A stretch of 64,000 bases of DNA, from the NCBI GenBank assembly GCA_024434115.1, contig QMIT01000008.1, forward strand, positions 186,001 through 250,000. The letters are read 5' to 3'. The position numbers and the translations under genes are program-made. The notes beneath the pieces were generated by a model, which was not told the DNA's origin, did not search any database, and was given only the letters and a program-made list of their open reading frames with translations. This stretch comes from Chloroflexota bacterium. GTDB lineage: Bacteria > Chloroflexota > Anaerolineae > Aggregatilineales > J027. Positions 8,299 to 17,947 of this stretch are shown here, piece after piece. Numbering within the stretch: the first letter of the stretch is position 1; each line of letters starts with the position of its first letter.

Positions 8299-10281
8299 TT
8301 ACGGCTCGGTGGTGAACAAAATCAGGTCGGCGGTGAACTGCATTTGTCCATTGGCATCGGGATAATTAAAAATCGCATTGACTCCGCGTGGGCTGTCATA
8401 AAATCCGGTTAAGACGGTCATCGGCCCTTGAATATCTGCTGGAACATGCAGCTTGAGATCATAAATCATCCAATCCCCCACTCGCCATGTCAGCGCGGGA
8501 ATATATGCCCCATCCGCGATATACCGCACCTGTTGTTGGCCGTCCAACACATGGGCATAGGGCGCAAAATTCCATCCCCCTCGTTCAGGCGCAAGGCCGT
8601 CTATCTGCCAATACACCCGCAGGGTTGATGTTTGACCGGGGCGCAGCGGGTCAAGCAACCACCAGCCGATAAATCGAATCCCCACATCGGACGGAATATC
8701 CGCTGGGTTGCGCGGTGTAAAATCCTGTTCTAATTCCCATAGGCTGATGCGTGTACCATCATCTAACTGAATCGGGATGTCGGCTACATGACCATGCGCG
8801 GGGGGGTCAATCGGCTGAGTCGGCCCATGAAATTTGATAGATAACCCGCCGCCTTTAGGAATCACCTCCGCATCGTGAATCAAGAAGTTATAAACCGCCG
8901 GAAACGTTTTGCCGGACATCGCCATCGAGGGCCATTCGCCAATTTGAGTATAAACCACCATGCCATCCTGATAATTTTCGCGGATGCCTGCCCCCAATTT
9001 CATGGCGGCGTCAATCGGCAAGGTCCATGGGATGCGGCTGCCGGGGTATGTGGCGATTTCTTGACCGTAGCGAATGGTATTGAGTCCATTCAGGCCCATC
9101 GTGAAAATAACCCCTGTAACGGCAGCATATTGAGCGATGAGCCTCAATTTCTCACTCGCTAATTTTGGAGAGGGGGTCGGTTGAAACAGCGGCGCTAATG
9201 CCCAACCCACCAAACCATGCCCCGCCGGAAGAGCCAGCAGCAAATAGTGGGGATGCACCGATTTAGAGACATAGGTCATCATCAAAACGGGCAGCCAAAA
9301 CCAGATCAGCAAAATCACGGCTGTGTCTTGTTCGGGCGTATGACGGCGTTTGACGAGATAATAGATGGCCCGCACCACCCCCGCCAGCAATATCGCCGTC
9401 AGAACATAATGGACAACATTGGTGATGTCATAACGAACAACGGCATCCCGCGCCGGAGCATAGACCCCCCGCGACGCCGGATATTCCCACCCCGTCACCT
9501 GTCGGAGCGCATGGCTAAGGGCTTCATCAGACAAGCTGGAATTACCCCCTGTAAACGACTCGGTACGGCTCTTGGTATCCTCCCACTGACGCGCCAAGCC
9601 GATGACATATAAGCCAAACAGGGCCGCGAAAATCGCCCCGCCCACTAGCAACGGTTTTTTGGGGATACGCCGCCAATAAATCAACATCAGCAATCCCACT
9701 GGCGCGACAAGGGCATACGACAGCAAATAGGTATTGGCGAAAATTGCAAGGCCGACTAGCGCAATCAATGTTTTTTGACCGGGCCGGGTGGTAGTGCGGG
9801 TGATGACTGCGACCAATGCCCAAAAAATTAGGCTGGTGAAGAATGGCATCAAACACTGCACCCATGTGCGGCGGCTGTCCTCGATAATCCACGCATTCGC
9901 CGCAAAAAGGGCCGTGCCAATCAGCGCTGCCTGTGAATTCATCAACCGCTTGAGACCACGATAGGCAAAATAAACGGCAAGGCTGTTGAGGCTGATGGTC
10001 AATACATAGACCATCATAAATTGACGGGTGAGCGCCATCAGAGGCAGAAAAATGTAGCCCGTCAGGGGGGGATTGGCGAATAATACCGATGTCCCCTGCC
10101 CTGCCAATGGAAAATGCCCATTATCCAACGTATCAAGGGCTTGCCAGATCGGATAGACCTGATCGAGATTGACCTCGATTGCGCCGAAGTGTTGAAAACG
10201 CAAAACAAAGCCGACAGCCAAAATCGCCAGCAATATCAGGCGTTCCCAGTCGCGGGTGGGCGATGATTTAGGCGTTGCCAT
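8299..10281 (-). CDS. Polytopic membrane glycosyltransferase (GT39/GT83-like) with C-terminal soluble domain
   Basis: A 660-residue GT-C-like membrane protein. After a short cytoplasmic leader (about 12 residues) come roughly ten hydrophobic segments. The first large loop has an acidic residue in NLDQVYPIW and a later NPPLTGYIF motif, reminiscent of dolichyl-phosphate-mannose or ArnT-type transferases. The last 180 residues are beta-rich and resemble the tail of the neighbouring DUF2142-like protein (LRVYWQIDG strand). The ATG at 10281 is preceded by GGAAGGCG and overlaps the galE stop by 14 bases. Starts further upstream overlap galE more deeply. The role in polysaccharide or glycoprotein assembly is inferred from neighbours. 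Confidence 0.78.
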   Translation of the reverse strand: MATPKSSPTRDWERLILLAILAVGFVLRFQHFGAIEVNLDQVYPIWQALDTLDNGHFPLAGQGTSVLFANPPLTGYIFLPLMALTRQFMMVYVLTISLNSLAVYFAYRGLKRLMNSQAALIGTALFAANAWIIEDSRRTWVQCLMPFFTSLIFWALVAVITRTTTRPGQKTLIALVGLAIFANTYLLSYALVAPVGLLMLIYWRRIPKKPLLVGGAIFAALFGLYVIGLARQWEDTKSRTESFTGGNSSLSDEALSHALRQVTGWEYPASRGVYAPARDAVVRYDITNVVHYVLTAILLAGVVRAIYYLVKRRHTPEQDTAVILLIWFWLPVLMMTYVSKSVHPHYLLLALPAGHGLVGWALAPLFQPTPSPKLASEKLRLIAQYAAVTGVIFTMGLNGLNTIRYGQEIATYPGSRIPWTLPIDAAMKLGAGIRENYQDGMVVYTQIGEWPSMAMSGKTFPAVYNFLIHDAEVIPKGGGLSIKFHGPTQPIDPPAHGHVADIPIQLDDGTRISLWELEQDFTPRNPADIPSDVGIRFIGWWLLDPLRPGQTSTLRVYWQIDGLAPERGGWNFAPYAHVLDGQQQVRYIADGAYIPALTWRVGDWMIYDLKLHVPADIQGPMTVLTGFYDSPRGVNAIFNYPDANGQMQFTADLILFTTEP

Positions 10282-11278
10282 CGCCTTCCGCATATCCATG
10301 AGGATGAGCTTGATGCCATGCCCACGCTGTTGCGATAATCGCTTCCAATGTCGGGCGGCGCGGTTGCCAACCCAGTTCATCATTAATGCGTTCGGAAGAA
10401 GCTACTAAAACCGCCCCATCCCCCGGACGGCGGTCTACCACCTGCGCGGGGATTTCATGCCCGGTCACTTTACGCGCCACGTCAATGACTTCTTTAACAC
10501 TATACCCTCGTCCATTGCCGAGGTTATAGGTCATTTCACCGCGTTCATCAATTGCTTCAAGGGCCAAGACATGCGCTGAGGCCAAATCTTCGACATGTAC
10601 ATAATCACGGATGCACGTCCCATCTTGAGTTGGGTAGTCGTCCCCGTAAATCTTGATCTCACTGCGCTGACCGAGCGGGACTTGCAGCGTCAACGGGATC
10701 AGATGGGTTTCGGGTTGATGGGCCTCGCCACGAATGGACTTGCCAGTGCTGTCCACCATCGAACCACAGGCATTAAAATAGCGCAGGGCTGCATATTTTA
10801 GGCCCGCTTGTCGCGCATACCAATGAATCATTTCTTCAATCATCAGTTTGGTATGACCATAGACATTGCTTGGCCCCAGTGGGTCTTCTTCATTTAGGGT
10901 AGCGTTTTTACTGGCATAAACCGCCGCTGTTGACGAAAACACCAGCCGTTTCACCCCGTTATCCATCATGGCATCCAATAGCGCCTGCGAATTGACAACG
11001 TTATTGCGGAAATACTTGCCCGGTTTTTCCATTGATTCGCCCGCCTCGATAAACGCGGCAAAATGCGCGACAGCATCAAATTGATGCGATTGGAACAGCA
11101 CCGACAGCGCCCCGCGATCTCCAATATCCCCCCGGATAAACTCTGCCCCTTCGGGAATGGCAGCCAAGTGCCCCCGTGAAAGGTTGTCATAAATGGTCAC
11201 GCGATGTCCGGCTTGCATAAAATGGGCGGCAGTGGTTGACCCAATATACCCCGCCCCGCCTGTTACGAGAATGTGCAT
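10268..11278 (-). CDS. galE: UDP-glucose 4-epimerase
   Basis: A 336-residue extended short-chain dehydrogenase of the GalE type, interconverting UDP-glucose and UDP-galactose in the cytosol using bound NAD. The Rossmann motif GGAGYIGS lies at the N-terminus, the Ser-Tyr-Lys active site appears as FSSTAAVY followed by YGHTK, and the substrate-side segments RYFNACG, GTCIRDYVHVEDLA and YNLGNGRGYSVKEV are intact. Length is normal. The ATG at 11278 has a GGGAGATAAG ribosome site. Its position directly before three glycosyltransferases suggests it supplies UDP-galactose for envelope glycans. UDP-GlcNAc epimerase activity is possible and not separable by eye. Confidence 0.95.
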   Translation of the reverse strand: MHILVTGGAGYIGSTTAAHFMQAGHRVTIYDNLSRGHLAAIPEGAEFIRGDIGDRGALSVLFQSHQFDAVAHFAAFIEAGESMEKPGKYFRNNVVNSQALLDAMMDNGVKRLVFSSTAAVYASKNATLNEEDPLGPSNVYGHTKLMIEEMIHWYARQAGLKYAALRYFNACGSMVDSTGKSIRGEAHQPETHLIPLTLQVPLGQRSEIKIYGDDYPTQDGTCIRDYVHVEDLASAHVLALEAIDERGEMTYNLGNGRGYSVKEVIDVARKVTGHEIPAQVVDRRPGDGAVLVASSERINDELGWQPRRPTLEAIIATAWAWHQAHPHGYAEGDGNA

Positions 11279-11288
11279 CTTATCTCCC

Positions 11289-12032
11289 TTACTCTGCACG
11301 TAAATAATCCGTCACGGTCTGTCGCATCCGCTCGTACATGGTTGTTTCAACGGCAGCCATCTTTTCCGGTGTAATTTGTACCCACAATTCAGCGGCAAGA
11401 CGCTCTGGGGATTGGAGAATCGTATGCAGACCGTCTATTCCTTGTGGGATACGCTTGCCCAAAATATCAACGGTCTGGCTTGTCCCAACGGGTTGAATTT
11501 GGCTCGCCACCACATCCCGCCACGCGATCAGTGCTTCATCAGGGAAAAATTTCAACCAATGCTTAGGCACTGCCCCCGCTAATGCCGATTGATGCGCAAG
11601 GCCCAATCGCAAATAATCACGGGCATCCATCCATGCCAATATAACATGCAGCATAAAATGGCTGGTTTCGCGTGAGGGCCATTTCCCATGAATAAATTCA
11701 GGAAACAGCATGTCCTCGCACCATACCTCATCCATTTCCAAATGGCTCAGATAACCTGCCACAAATGCGCGTTGGGCTTCATCCTCAATTGCGCCATTGA
11801 CTAGGTTAGGATGGGCCGTCAGCATGGCGGGAACCGCATGGGGTTCGACTTTGGGACGATAAGCGAAAAAATGGGTATCCTCACGGGTGAGATTGCCCCT
11901 ATGATGGGCGTCGGGTGAGATACAGCCAAGCAAAAATTCACCCCAATGCGCTTGAACAAATTCAGCATGGGGAAATTGTGGGTCGTTGACGAGCCGCTGG
12001 GAGGCGACCATGTGCATAAATGGTGTTGGCAT
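11289..12032 (-). CDS. Zinc-dependent phospholipase C-like protein
   Basis: A 247-residue protein resembling the zinc-dependent phospholipase C / S1-P1 fold. Candidate metal ligands are early (PTPFMHMVASQRL), in LLGCISPDAHH, and in AGYLSHLEMDEVW, which matches the helix carrying His and Glu/Asp ligands in that family. No signal peptide is visible, so it is probably cytoplasmic, unlike secreted clostridial phospholipases. The real substrate is therefore uncertain. It starts with ATG at 12032, diverges from nfeD across a 100-base gap, and is the first gene of the minus-strand run that ends with icd. Confidence 0.7.
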   Translation of the reverse strand: MPTPFMHMVASQRLVNDPQFPHAEFVQAHWGEFLLGCISPDAHHRGNLTREDTHFFAYRPKVEPHAVPAMLTAHPNLVNGAIEDEAQRAFVAGYLSHLEMDEVWCEDMLFPEFIHGKWPSRETSHFMLHVILAWMDARDYLRLGLAHQSALAGAVPKHWLKFFPDEALIAWRDVVASQIQPVGTSQTVDILGKRIPQGIDGLHTILQSPERLAAELWVQITPEKMAAVETTMYERMRQTVTDYLRAE

Positions 12033-12082
12033 AGTGTTGGATTCTACCCCAAATCTGGGGGGAGTGAAGCGCGAACTTTGGG

Positions 12083-12111
12083 TTTACCATTATAAATAGG
12101 GGAATTATATA
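12083..12111 (+). promoter_or_regulatory. Weak candidate promoter for nfeD
   Basis: TTTACC and TATATA are separated by 17 bases, 21 bases before the nfeD start codon and just upstream of an AGGGAAAGGA ribosome site. Each hexamer matches consensus at four of six positions. The region is notably AT-rich compared with its surroundings, which supports a promoter somewhere here even if these exact boxes are wrong. Confidence 0.3.
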
Positions 12112-12132
12112 GGGAAAGGATTTGGGTAGAAC

Positions 12133-13473
12133 ATGGCCCGTCATCTATTGTTGGTCATTTTGTTGATGCTGCTAGGGTCATTTTTGGTTCCGGCGAATGT
12201 ACAGGCCGATGAAGCTCATATTGTGATTTTGGAGGCTGACGGCCCAATTGTCCCCGCCATGCAAGATTATATTGAACGCGGCTTGGGAAAGGCGGAAGAG
12301 GATGGCGCGACGCTGGTCATCATCCGCTTGGATACGCCCGGCGGCAGTGTTTCGACAATGGAAGACATCGTAAAAAACCTGCGTGGATCACGAGTGCCCG
12401 TTGTGGTGTATGTTGCGCCACGTGGAGCAATGGCGGCTTCGGCAGGCACACTCATAACCCTAGCGGGCCATGTAGCGGCGATGGCACCTGAAACGGTCAT
12501 CGGGGCTGCGAGTCCAATCAACAGTGATGGCAGCGACCTCAACGAAACGGCGGATCGTAAGGTAAAAGAGGTGTTGACCGCGATGGCCCGCAGTCTAGCA
12601 GAACGACGTGGCCCCCAAGCGGTTGATCTGGCCGAACGTACCATCACTGATGCCGAAGCAGTGTCCGCCGATGAAGCCCTGCAAGTGGGCCTGATTGACT
12701 ACATCGCCACTGACAACCGCGATTTAATAGCCCAAATGGATGGTACAACCATCGCGGATGTGCGCGGTCAATCCGTCACCCTTGAGTTAACAGGTCTGCC
12801 GATTCGCACCCTGCATATGAGCTTCATCGAACGCCTATTGCTGATTTTGACCGACCCCACCATCGTATTTACCCTGCTCAGTTTGGGCGTCATTCTGGTC
12901 ATTTTGGAAATGCGTGCGCCGGGGGGTTGGGCAGCGGGTACAATTGGCGCGGCTTGCCTTCTCCTTTCGTTGTATGGTTTAGGCGTCCTGCCCATCAATT
13001 GGCTGGGCTTGATTTTTGTGGGATTGGCCTTTGCCCTGTTGGTGGTTGAAATTATCACCCCGCACTCGTTTGGTGCGCTCTCCACTGCCGCCGCTATTTC
13101 GATTGCTGTCGGAGGGTTGATTCTATTCAACAATGATGATGTACGGCAGTTCGGCAAAATCTCGATTCCAATTTTGATCGGGCAAAGTGCGCTGGTCGCC
13201 GCGCTCGGCATCATTTCAGTCTATTTTGTGATGCGTGTGCGCAATCAAGCCCCACTATTGGGCATGTCGCATATGATTGGACAGGTTGGTGAGGTACGGG
13301 TTGCCCTTGAACCGCACGGCATGGTGTTTATCAACGGTGAACTATGGAAAGCGGAGTCCAACGACGGGGTAGCGATTGCCAAAGGTGAACCCGTGCAGAT
13401 TGTTGAGGTCAAAGATTTGCTGCTCAAGGTCAAGCCCGATGGAACCCGCAAGAAAAAAGAAAACCCTTCGTAG
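12133..13473 (+). CDS. nfeD: NfeD-family membrane-bound serine protease (ClpP class)
   Basis: A 446-residue full-length NfeD protein. A signal peptide (about residues 1-25) is followed by a ClpP-like protease domain with LDTPGG, the catalytic serine in MAASAGT (Ser103) and a candidate lysine in DRKVKEV (Lys143 or 145). Then come four or five transmembrane segments (about 230-375) and a C-terminal OB-fold (IGQVGEVRVALEP to LLKVKP). The family cleaves membrane proteins such as stomatins and organises membrane microdomains. A stomatin/SPFH partner, often adjacent, is not seen here. DUF4058 follows by 14 bases and is probably co-transcribed. Confidence 0.92.
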   Translation: MARHLLLVILLMLLGSFLVPANVQADEAHIVILEADGPIVPAMQDYIERGLGKAEEDGATLVIIRLDTPGGSVSTMEDIVKNLRGSRVPVVVYVAPRGAMAASAGTLITLAGHVAAMAPETVIGAASPINSDGSDLNETADRKVKEVLTAMARSLAERRGPQAVDLAERTITDAEAVSADEALQVGLIDYIATDNRDLIAQMDGTTIADVRGQSVTLELTGLPIRTLHMSFIERLLLILTDPTIVFTLLSLGVILVILEMRAPGGWAAGTIGAACLLLSLYGLGVLPINWLGLIFVGLAFALLVVEIITPHSFGALSTAAAISIAVGGLILFNNDDVRQFGKISIPILIGQSALVAALGIISVYFVMRVRNQAPLLGMSHMIGQVGEVRVALEPHGMVFINGELWKAESNDGVAIAKGEPVQIVEVKDLLLKVKPDGTRKKKENPS

Positions 13474-13487
13474 GAATAGGAGTTGAT

Positions 13488-14417
13488 ATGCCGATTCGCG
13501 CCCGCAAAAATCTCTATTGCGGCATTAACGCTCATTTAAACAGTTTCCTCCAAAACACCACTGGTGAATGGGAAAGTTTTCACGCGGCCCACATCGTAGA
13601 TATTACGCGCACCCTCAACCAGCAATTACCTTCCGGTTATGAGGCACGAGTGGAAAAATCACTGCAAATCCGTGAGATTTACCTGAGTGAAACTGGAATT
13701 CAAGAGCGCCACCGCCGCCCTCAACCCGATGTTAATTTTTTAGAAACCGAACGGAATCATCCTCGTTCCTCTTCCACTGCCTCCATGACGGGGACTGCCG
13801 AAATTCTCAGCCCTGTGATTGATACAATGGATATTGATACCGAGTCACTCCTCAATGCTACCGTGATCTATCAAATCGCTGAAAATGATTTGATGGGCAA
13901 ACCCGTTTGTCGCATTGAACTACTGTCACCTGTCAACAAACCACCAAGCGATGGTTACAAGCAGTATCGAGAAAAACGGAACTCAACTCTCAACAGCGGA
14001 ATGCCGTTGATTGAAATGGATTATCTCCATCAATCGTCACCTGTCGTGAAAAATTTACCCGCCTATCCTTTGCAGGAACAAGGCGCACATCCCTATGTGA
14101 TTATCGTCAGCGACCCGCGCCCTTCGATTCAAACTGGCCTATCCCATTTGTACGTTTTTGATGTAGATGATCCAATTCCATTGATTGATATTCCATTGGC
14201 AAACAATGATCGGGTGGAACAATTCAATTTGGGGGTCGCCTATCAAGTGACATTTGAGAATACCCCCACCTATATGCGCATTGTAGATTACGCCGAACCG
14301 CCATTGCATATGATGGGTTATCATCCCGATGACCAAGCACGAATTTTGCGGCGGATGCAGCATATCTTGGAAGCTCACCAGAACGGTGTGAATTTGGATC
14401 AGTACATACCGGAATAA
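13488..14417 (+). CDS. DUF4058 family protein
   Basis: A 309-residue cytoplasmic protein matching the DUF4058 pattern. It shows an early NPFLQ-like segment (HLNSFLQNTTGEWESFHAAH), the IVDITRTLNQQLPSGYEARVE helix-strand, a central CRIELLSPVNK with the conserved RIELLSP core, and a late FDVDDPIPLIDIPL strand. The family is common in Cyanobacteria, Planctomycetes and Chloroflexota and has no established function; the RIELLSP-x-NK strand recalls restriction-like folds of the Uma2 type. The ATG at 13488 has an AGGAATAGGAG ribosome site. It follows nfeD closely and ends about 80 bases before the kinase gene. Confidence 0.85.
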   Translation: MPIRARKNLYCGINAHLNSFLQNTTGEWESFHAAHIVDITRTLNQQLPSGYEARVEKSLQIREIYLSETGIQERHRRPQPDVNFLETERNHPRSSSTASMTGTAEILSPVIDTMDIDTESLLNATVIYQIAENDLMGKPVCRIELLSPVNKPPSDGYKQYREKRNSTLNSGMPLIEMDYLHQSSPVVKNLPAYPLQEQGAHPYVIIVSDPRPSIQTGLSHLYVFDVDDPIPLIDIPLANNDRVEQFNLGVAYQVTFENTPTYMRIVDYAEPPLHMMGYHPDDQARILRRMQHILEAHQNGVNLDQYIPE

Positions 14418-14451
14418 ACCCAACGAAATTCCCCATTTTGATGCCTCATGC

Positions 14452-14457
14452 TACAAT
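14452..14457 (+). promoter_or_regulatory. Candidate extended -10 for the Ser/Thr kinase gene
   Basis: TACAAT preceded by TGC (extended -10 form) lies 41 bases before the kinase start codon in the gap after DUF4058. No convincing -35 is present at 16-18 bases. Supporting evidence is limited to this hexamer and its position. Confidence 0.3.
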
Positions 14458-14497
14458 GCCTGCGTAATTATTGAAGTACGTGTGGGGGTATAAGTTA

Positions 14498-17089
14498 ATG
14501 AGCCAGCAGGTTATTGCCAATCGGTTTGAAATGGGGAGTTTTCTGGCAGGGGGTGGCATGGGCGACGTTTATCGTGGCATGGATCGTACCACCGAACAAC
14601 CCGTCGCCATCAAAGTGTTAAAGCCGGAAATTGTTGCCCAAGACCCTGACCAACTTCAGCGGTTTGCTCGTGAGGGTGAACTGCTGGCAAAACTCAACCA
14701 CCCCAACATTGTTAAAGTCATTAAAATGGCCCAAGAAGAAGGCCGTCATTACATCGTGATGGAATACGTGGGGGGTGGCACGCTGCGTGATCTGTTATTG
14801 GAACAGCCCCAACTGCCCATCAAGCGGGTTATGGAAATCGCCCTCGATCTCGCCGATGCCCTCACCCGCGCCCATCGTTTAAATATCGTCCACCGCGACC
14901 TCAAACCCGCCAATGTGTTGATTGCCGAAGACGGCACACCGCGCCTGACCGATTTTGGCCTTGCATGGCAGGCAGGTAGTGAACTCACTCAGACGGGTAT
15001 GGTCATGGGCACATCCGCCTATCTTAGCCCCGAAGCTATCTCCGGTCAACAATTGGATGCCCGTAGCGACATTTGGGCTTTTGGGGTGATGTTGTATGAG
15101 ATGTTGGCAGGTCGGCGGCCCTTTAATGAGGATTCCCAAGCCGCTCTTTTATTTGCCATCATGCAGAAACCCGCCCCCGATCTACAGGGTTTACGATCCG
15201 ATGTACCCGAAGCATTGACAAGTTTGATTCGGCGGATGTTAGAAAAAGACCCCGATAATCGTATCCCCAGCGTGCGGCAGATTGGTGCTGAACTGGAAGC
15301 CATGATGTCCGGGATTAAACTATCTAGTTCGCAGAGTGGGTCAGTCACTAAACCCACCCCTACTTCAGAGGAATCACGCTTTAGAACACCCACCTCGGCT
15401 GCTTTCCCCGAAATCAATGTGCAGATTATGAATCCAGTGCTGACCCCGCCGACCAGCCAGACCGCCGTTGCCGCGCCCGTCGAAAAATCAAACCGTCGCT
15501 TCCCGTTATGGGCCATTATCACGGCGGTATTGCTTGGTTTGGTTATTATCGGCGGCGCGAGGTTCGCCCTGACACAAAATGATGATGATAAGTCGTCTGA
15601 TACAGCCGATACCCCCAAAGGGCCTGTCAAAATTGACCCGGTTGCGGAGGGTGAGGTATTGGTACTGGTGGCCGATTTGGAGCAGACTGGCGGGGACGAA
15701 CGGGATGTCGCACGTTTTATTGTGGACGACTTGCAGCAAAAATTGGAACGCGATGTGGTGTTTTCCAACATCCGTGTCCGAGCCTATCCGCGTGTCATCA
15801 CTACAGCCGAAGCAGCCCAAGAAGCAGCCTTATTAAACAACGCCCCCTTAATTGTCTGGGGGAACTACACCAACGACCTCATTCAACTCGAAATCCAGCT
15901 TGGCGTTGCTAATGAATTTAGCAATCTTCAGCTTACCCCCGATGATCTTGCCAAACTCATCAACGTGCGGATTGAACTCAACAATGAACGCCGCCAATCC
16001 ATCGCCCCGATCATTATTTCGGCCTGTGGCATTTTGCAGTTTGCTGAGGGTAATGTTTATGAAACCGCTGTTACGCTGGCAATTGCGGATGAAATCGGCC
16101 CGATAGATACCGCCACCATCATTGGCACAAGCATCGCCGCCGACTACTATCGCTATCTGACATCCTTCCGCCAGCCAGATGTGGCACTTGAGGCCATTAA
16201 TCGCGCGATTGAAGCCGAACGTAGCCCCATTTTGTATGCGGCCCGCAGCACCCTACGCCAACGTACAGGCAATCGGGTTGAAGCCAGAGAAGATGTCAAC
16301 ACCGCCTTATTACTGGCCGAACGGCAGGGCCTAGATCGGTGGGCCACACCCTATGTCTTAAAAGGACTGCAAGCGGTCTTTGCTGATGAGTTGACTGAGG
16401 CGAGTACAGCCTATCGGCACGCGGCTGAACTTCGTCCGGGGGATTGGTTTCCACTTGCCCTAGAAAGCATCTCCCTCTACTTTGAAGGCAAATATACTGA
16501 GGCGAAACAGGCCAGCGACGAATCCATTGCTCAAACAGAAATGCCAACCACCAATTTCCCCTATATTGTGCAAGTCCTAGTGTCGCTGAGGGAAGGTCGA
16601 ATTGAAGATGCGATTGCCGCGAATGAAACCATCGCTCGTCAATTTCCTGACCCCACCTTCTCTAATCGCATTCTGCAAGCGGTTTATGGCCGGGATGCTG
16701 ATTTGGTCTACACATGGTTTAATTCTGCCGCTGGCAATCTGTTTTTAGGCCAATTTAACGCCGTGATCGCCGATACTGACCAAGCCATCAGCATTGACCC
16801 TGACCTTGCTGAAGTCTATATGGTACGGGGCTTGGCCTATTGCAATTTGGGGCAATATGAAGACGCCGAAATTGCCTACAGCCAAGCCATCGAACGCGAT
16901 CCCAGTTTTATTGCGCTGTATCTGCTGCGGGCCGATGTGCGACGAAAAATAGATCGCTTACCAGACGCCCTTGCCGATGTAGCCATCATCACCCAAAGTG
17001 ACCTAAGTGATGAATTTGCCCCTTATTTGCAACGGGCCAATGAAGGCAATTTTGACTGCACCAGCATTCTCAACAATCCAAATAATTAA
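14498..17089 (+). CDS. Transmembrane serine/threonine protein kinase with extracytoplasmic TPR region
   Basis: An 863-residue receptor-like Hanks-type kinase. The kinase domain (about 10-275) is complete: glycine loop LAGGGMGDVY, VAIK lysine (Lys39), HRDLKPANV with Asp134, DFGLA with Asp152, and an activation segment GTSAYLSPEA. A Ser/Thr/Pro linker leads to one membrane helix (about 335-358) and a roughly 500-residue outer region. That region has an ABC-like first part (EGEVLVLVADLEQTG) and TPR repeats towards the C-terminus (AEVYMVRGLAYCNLGQYEDAE). It lacks PASTA repeats. The ATG at 14498 follows a GGGGG ribosome site; a TTG at 14471 is less likely. A DsbA-like lipoprotein gene follows by 16 bases. 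Confidence 0.93.
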   Translation: MSQQVIANRFEMGSFLAGGGMGDVYRGMDRTTEQPVAIKVLKPEIVAQDPDQLQRFAREGELLAKLNHPNIVKVIKMAQEEGRHYIVMEYVGGGTLRDLLLEQPQLPIKRVMEIALDLADALTRAHRLNIVHRDLKPANVLIAEDGTPRLTDFGLAWQAGSELTQTGMVMGTSAYLSPEAISGQQLDARSDIWAFGVMLYEMLAGRRPFNEDSQAALLFAIMQKPAPDLQGLRSDVPEALTSLIRRMLEKDPDNRIPSVRQIGAELEAMMSGIKLSSSQSGSVTKPTPTSEESRFRTPTSAAFPEINVQIMNPVLTPPTSQTAVAAPVEKSNRRFPLWAIITAVLLGLVIIGGARFALTQNDDDKSSDTADTPKGPVKIDPVAEGEVLVLVADLEQTGGDERDVARFIVDDLQQKLERDVVFSNIRVRAYPRVITTAEAAQEAALLNNAPLIVWGNYTNDLIQLEIQLGVANEFSNLQLTPDDLAKLINVRIELNNERRQSIAPIIISACGILQFAEGNVYETAVTLAIADEIGPIDTATIIGTSIAADYYRYLTSFRQPDVALEAINRAIEAERSPILYAARSTLRQRTGNRVEAREDVNTALLLAERQGLDRWATPYVLKGLQAVFADELTEASTAYRHAAELRPGDWFPLALESISLYFEGKYTEAKQASDESIAQTEMPTTNFPYIVQVLVSLREGRIEDAIAANETIARQFPDPTFSNRILQAVYGRDADLVYTWFNSAAGNLFLGQFNAVIADTDQAISIDPDLAEVYMVRGLAYCNLGQYEDAEIAYSQAIERDPSFIALYLLRADVRRKIDRLPDALADVAIITQSDLSDEFAPYLQRANEGNFDCTSILNNPNN

Positions 17090-17105
17090 GCGTCTGGAGA
17101 GAAAC

Positions 17106-17927
17106 ATGAAGCTGAGAAATCCGATCTATCTGCCTGTCATTCTAGCCTTGATCTCATGCAGTTTTCTCAACGTCGGCATGGACAGCGACTTTGGCGGAGG
17201 CAGTGGGGTCGAGGTCGGCGAACCAGTAGCCGCCCAAAACCCGTTAGATGACGCATCACGTTATCCAGCGTTTGCAGGAATCCCCCTAGATGTAGACGCC
17301 GCATCCGCAACAGGTCGGTTTGTAGTTCCTGCTCCAGATGTTGCACCGGGAGTGGTGCGCGGGGTATTGGAAGATGGCACACCTTATATTGGCAATCCGA
17401 ATGCACCGATTATTTTGGCGGAATATTCCGATTTTTCGTGCCCCCACTGCGCAGATTACGCCCCTGAAGCAGAACGCATCATCACCGAAATGGTACGTAC
17501 TGGGCAAGCCCTCTACACCTTCAATATTCTGACTTTTGTCGGTGGTGAATATTCGCAACTAGCAGGTAAAGCGGCTCTGTGCGCGGGTGAACAGGGTGCG
17601 TTTTGGGAATATCGCAGGGAGCTTTATGCCATCCAATCACGGGAAGGTCGCCAAGAATTTGCACAGGGTCGCCTAATTGAAAAAGCGATTGAGTTAGGCT
17701 TGAATCCTGAATCATTCCAGATCTGTCTCGACGCCGACACCCAAACTCAGGTGATTCAACAAATGGAACAACGGAGAAACGACCTCGGCGTCAATGCCGT
17801 TCCGACGGTTGTATATAGCACAGACAGTGGGGATAGCTGGCAATTCTTTACCAGCAGTGATGGCTCCCGAGCAACCCGTACTTCGTTTAATGAAGTCAAA
17901 GCATTGGTCGAATCCGTACAACCTTAA
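17106..17927 (+). CDS. DsbA-like thioredoxin-fold lipoprotein
   Basis: A 273-residue exported protein. The N-terminus is a lipoprotein-type signal ending near LISC (Cys18), followed by a linker rich in Gly and Val. Residues about 95-270 are a thioredoxin/DsbA fold with the redox motif CPHC in a YSDFSCPHCADYAPE context and the cis-proline segment NAVPTVVY. It should oxidise or isomerise disulfides of exported proteins on the outer side of the membrane. The ATG at 17106 has a TGGAGAG ribosome site 16 bases after the kinase stop, so the two are likely co-expressed. A second DsbA domain in the window is part of the cyclophilin fusion near 4 kb. Confidence 0.9.
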   Translation: MKLRNPIYLPVILALISCSFLNVGMDSDFGGGSGVEVGEPVAAQNPLDDASRYPAFAGIPLDVDAASATGRFVVPAPDVAPGVVRGVLEDGTPYIGNPNAPIILAEYSDFSCPHCADYAPEAERIITEMVRTGQALYTFNILTFVGGEYSQLAGKAALCAGEQGAFWEYRRELYAIQSREGRQEFAQGRLIEKAIELGLNPESFQICLDADTQTQVIQQMEQRRNDLGVNAVPTVVYSTDSGDSWQFFTSSDGSRATRTSFNEVKALVESVQP

Positions 17928-17947
17928 AACTTGAGGAGGCACTTGTC

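Noticed and set aside
13488-14417. Calling the DUF4058 protein an Uma2-type nuclease
   Set aside because: The RIELLSP strand recalls restriction-like folds, but the overall pattern is that of DUF4058. A nuclease role is not shown.
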